From positions 1 through 64,000 of the forward strand of contig JBAYVP010000001.1 in the NCBI GenBank assembly GCA_041674485.1: a DNA stretch of 64,000 nt. The letters run 5' to 3'. Positions 62,390-64,000 of this stretch are shown one piece after another. The notes under the pieces were generated by a model. That model was not told the origin of the DNA. It saw nothing but the letters and a program-made list of their open reading frames with translations, and made no database searches. Positions within the stretch are counted from its first letter, which is position 1; each line of letters opens with the position of its first letter. Source of the stretch: JAGXQV01 sp041674485 (GTDB lineage: Bacteria > Pseudomonadota > Gammaproteobacteria > Burkholderiales > Sulfuricellaceae). Both the position numbers and the translations under genes were made by a program.

Positions 62390-63043
62390 TTAGCGTTGTG
62401 GCTCGGCTACAAAAATTTCCACACGGCGGTTTTTAGCGCGACCCGCTTCCGTATCGTTCGCTGCGACCGGCTCGTGCGAGCCGCGACCATATACACTGAT
62501 ACGCCCAGACGCGACATTTCTTGCCGTTAAATAGTCACGTGTACGAGCAGCGCGCTCGATGGATAAAGGGTCATTGATTGCATCGCTACCGGTATTGTCG
62601 GTGTGTCCAATGATGGATATCTGAGTTGCAACGTTGTCGGCCAAGCTCTCCGCGAATTTATCCAGAATCTGGCGGAAGTTGGGTTTAATGTCTGCCCGAT
62701 TGGTATCGAACGAGATATCGCTGGGTATATCCAGCTTCAAGCGATTGTCTGCGGTCTGGCTGACTTGAACACCGGTGCCTTGTGTCGCCTGCTCCATGCT
62801 TTGTTTCTGTTGTTCCATTTTTTTGGACCAGATATTTCCGGCCACTGCACCCGCGATACCGCCCAGAACCGCGCCCGTCGCCGTTCGCTGGCCACCGCCC
62901 CCCCCGGTTGTTCCGCCAATCACAGCGCCAACACCGGCTCCCACACCCGCGCCGGTTGCGGTACCGCGTTGGGTATCAGACATGTTGGCACAGCCGGAGA
63001 GCACTAACGTTGCTGCAACAGTACCGATCAAAAATTTACGCAT
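62390..63043 (-). CDS. OmpA-family lipoprotein
   Basis: The lipobox LSGC ends a signal peptide of about 17 residues. A glycine-zipper stretch follows (about residues 28-70, GAGVGAGVGAVIGGTTGGGGG-like), then an OmpA peptidoglycan-binding domain with IIGHTDNTGSDAIN, LSIERAARTRDYL and a final AKNRRVEIF. It probably links the outer membrane to the peptidoglycan. A good AAGGAATT ribosome site precedes the ATG. Confidence 0.88.
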   Translation of the reverse strand: MRKFLIGTVAATLVLSGCANMSDTQRGTATGAGVGAGVGAVIGGTTGGGGGQRTATGAVLGGIAGAVAGNIWSKKMEQQKQSMEQATQGTGVQVSQTADNRLKLDIPSDISFDTNRADIKPNFRQILDKFAESLADNVATQISIIGHTDNTGSDAINDPLSIERAARTRDYLTARNVASGRISVYGRGSHEPVAANDTEAGRAKNRRVEIFVAEPQR

Positions 63044-63227
63044 GAGAGAATTCCTTTTTAGTGTTAATGGTCGAAACCGTAGAACTGCGCTCGCTTAACG
63101 GGCATGGCAAAGATGCCGCCCCTGATAGTGAAACTTGTCATATCCGTTGGGATGCCCTCGGGCTCGGTCACTTGCGGCTCTCCAGGGAAACCAGTGCTCC
63201 TGGCGCGGTCGTGCGCGCCAGCCTGGA

Positions 63228-63377
63228 TCAACGCATATGTATGTCGCCGAACAGTCCCAGCAAGCCGATGACGATCAGATAAATCGCGACGATGTAGTTG
63301 AGTAGCCGTGGCATGATCAGAATAAGCACGCCTGCCAACAGCGATACCAGGGGAGCCAGACTCAAAGTGATATTCAT
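63228..63377 (-). CDS. Small DUF3096-like membrane protein
   Basis: The ATG at 63377 is preceded by AAGGA eight bases upstream and starts a 49-residue protein with two hydrophobic segments (LAPLVSLLAGVLILIM and YIVAIYLIVIGLLGLF), the DUF3096 pattern. A longer frame read through it is a shadow of the peptidase gene. Function unknown. It lies 56 bases after the M48 peptidase gene. Confidence 0.75.
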   Translation of the reverse strand: MNITLSLAPLVSLLAGVLILIMPRLLNYIVAIYLIVIGLLGLFGDIHMR

Positions 63378-63433
63378 AACGGAATCCTTGGTGAGAAAAA
63401 ATTGAGATCGTCCAACTCTGCAATCGCCTAAGC

Positions 63434-64000
63434 TCAGCCGCCGCCGCGCGCCGCCTTGTACAGCGGCATGACGGTCGGCAGCAGCGACTCGATCTGCTGC
63501 ACCCGGCCCGAGTCGGCGGGGTGGCTGCTGAGGAACTCGGGCGTGCTTCCACCGCTGTTTGCGCCGATCATTTTCTGCCACAGGCTGACCCCGGCACGCG
63601 GATCGTAGCCCGCGCGTGCCGCGAGTTCCATGCCGATGCGATCGGCCTCGCTCTCGTCGGTGCGGCTGAAGCGCGTTGCAATCAGCGCCTGATAGGCAAT
63701 GCCGGCAATGTCGGCAGAACCCTGTCCCAGGCCGAGCAGCGCGGCGCCCATATCAATACCCGTCTGCGCCGCGATGGCCTGCGATATCTGCTCGCGCGAA
63801 TGCTCGCGCAGCGCATGTGAGATCTCGTGCCCCATCACTACTGCGATTTCGTCATCGCTCAGCTTGAGCTGCCGGATCAGGCCGGAATAAAACATGATTT
63901 TGCCGCCAGGCATACAGAATGCGTTGAGCTCGTTGCTGTTGATCACGTTGACTTCCCACTTCCAGCCGGGCGCGTCGGAGCGGAACACCTTGGTTTGCGG
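63434..64000 (-). CDS. M48-family metallopeptidase, 5' end beyond window
   Basis: The frame is open to the window end, so the N-terminus is missing. The visible 189 codons contain the zinc motif HEISH in VMGHEISHALREHSREQ and the third-ligand region ESEADRIGMELAARAGYDP. NELNAFCMPGGKIMFYSGL upstream is also typical of periplasmic M48B/M48C (LoiP/BepA-like) peptidases. It probably takes part in outer-membrane protein quality control. Confidence 0.88.
   Translation of the reverse strand, partial: PQTKVFRSDAPGWKWEVNVINSNELNAFCMPGGKIMFYSGLIRQLKLSDDEIAVVMGHEISHALREHSREQISQAIAAQTGIDMGAALLGLGQGSADIAGIAYQALIATRFSRTDESEADRIGMELAARAGYDPRAGVSLWQKMIGANSGGSTPEFLSSHPADSGRVQQIESLLPTVMPLYKAARGGG

Noticed and set aside
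1..64000. tRNA or rRNA genes and att sites
   Set aside because: No tRNA-like cloverleaf or rRNA sequence was recognised by eye; integrase genes are also absent.

Overview
The window looks like a chromosomal segment of a betaproteobacterium, most likely Nitrosomonadales/Gallionellaceae-like. I infer this from the general gene content, the type II secretion gene order, the HU, MsbA, PPK2 and MutM types, and moderate GC; no rRNA or other marker gene is present to prove it. Genes are densely packed, mostly on the minus strand from about 1.4 to 51 kb, with many 1-20 base overlaps that indicate long operons. No tRNA, rRNA or CRISPR was seen.

Regions. 1-10 kb: a surface-glycan block with a partial glycosyltransferase, a TPP-dependent E1 alpha/beta pair without E2/E3, a SPASM radical SAM enzyme, a GmhA-type isomerase, an HldE-like protein with its two domains in reversed order, an NDP-sugar epimerase and a polytopic transferase; it probably makes an unusual (heptose-like) activated sugar. 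10.3-11.7 kb: a secreted, low-charge, S-layer-like protein with its own terminator. 11.9-28.8 kb: a nonulosonic acid (legionaminic-type) locus in the order legB, legC, TPR-methyltransferase, sialidase-like protein, legG, aminotransferase-like protein, legI, FemAB-like acyltransferase, methyltransferase, ptmE-like, legF, maf. Four small modules interrupt it: VapBC, an ORF6N protein, HicAB and HepT/MntA.

28.8-40.6 kb: a DUF2919-like protein and a type II secretion operon read gspE-F-G-H-I-J-K-(VapBC)-L-M-C-D. 40.8-52.3 kb: a second glycan block with a GT2/methyltransferase/SMR-type trio, a large membrane protein, a sulfotransferase-coiled coil-GT2-GT2 fusion, a second tandem GT2 whose first domain has lost its acidic motifs, and a GT4. 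52.6-64 kb: housekeeping genes (peroxiredoxin, DUF456, msbA, ppk2, HU, exonuclease III, a Gld-like ABC transporter, mutM, OmpA-like lipoprotein, DUF3096, M48 peptidase cut by the window edge).

The most notable structure is that three of the modules in the nonulosonate locus (HepT/MntA, ORF6N, VapBC) are each bordered by an extra 36-75 bp fragment of the biosynthetic gene beside them. In the HepT/MntA case the best-aligned 60 bp of the two copies differ only at synonymous third positions, so one copy diverged inside a working gene elsewhere. This suggests the modules arrive with a spare end of the target gene that keeps the target intact. A family of small inverted-repeat elements (ends containing ATAATCCATTA) is also scattered through the window, one of them supplying the stop codon of gspD.
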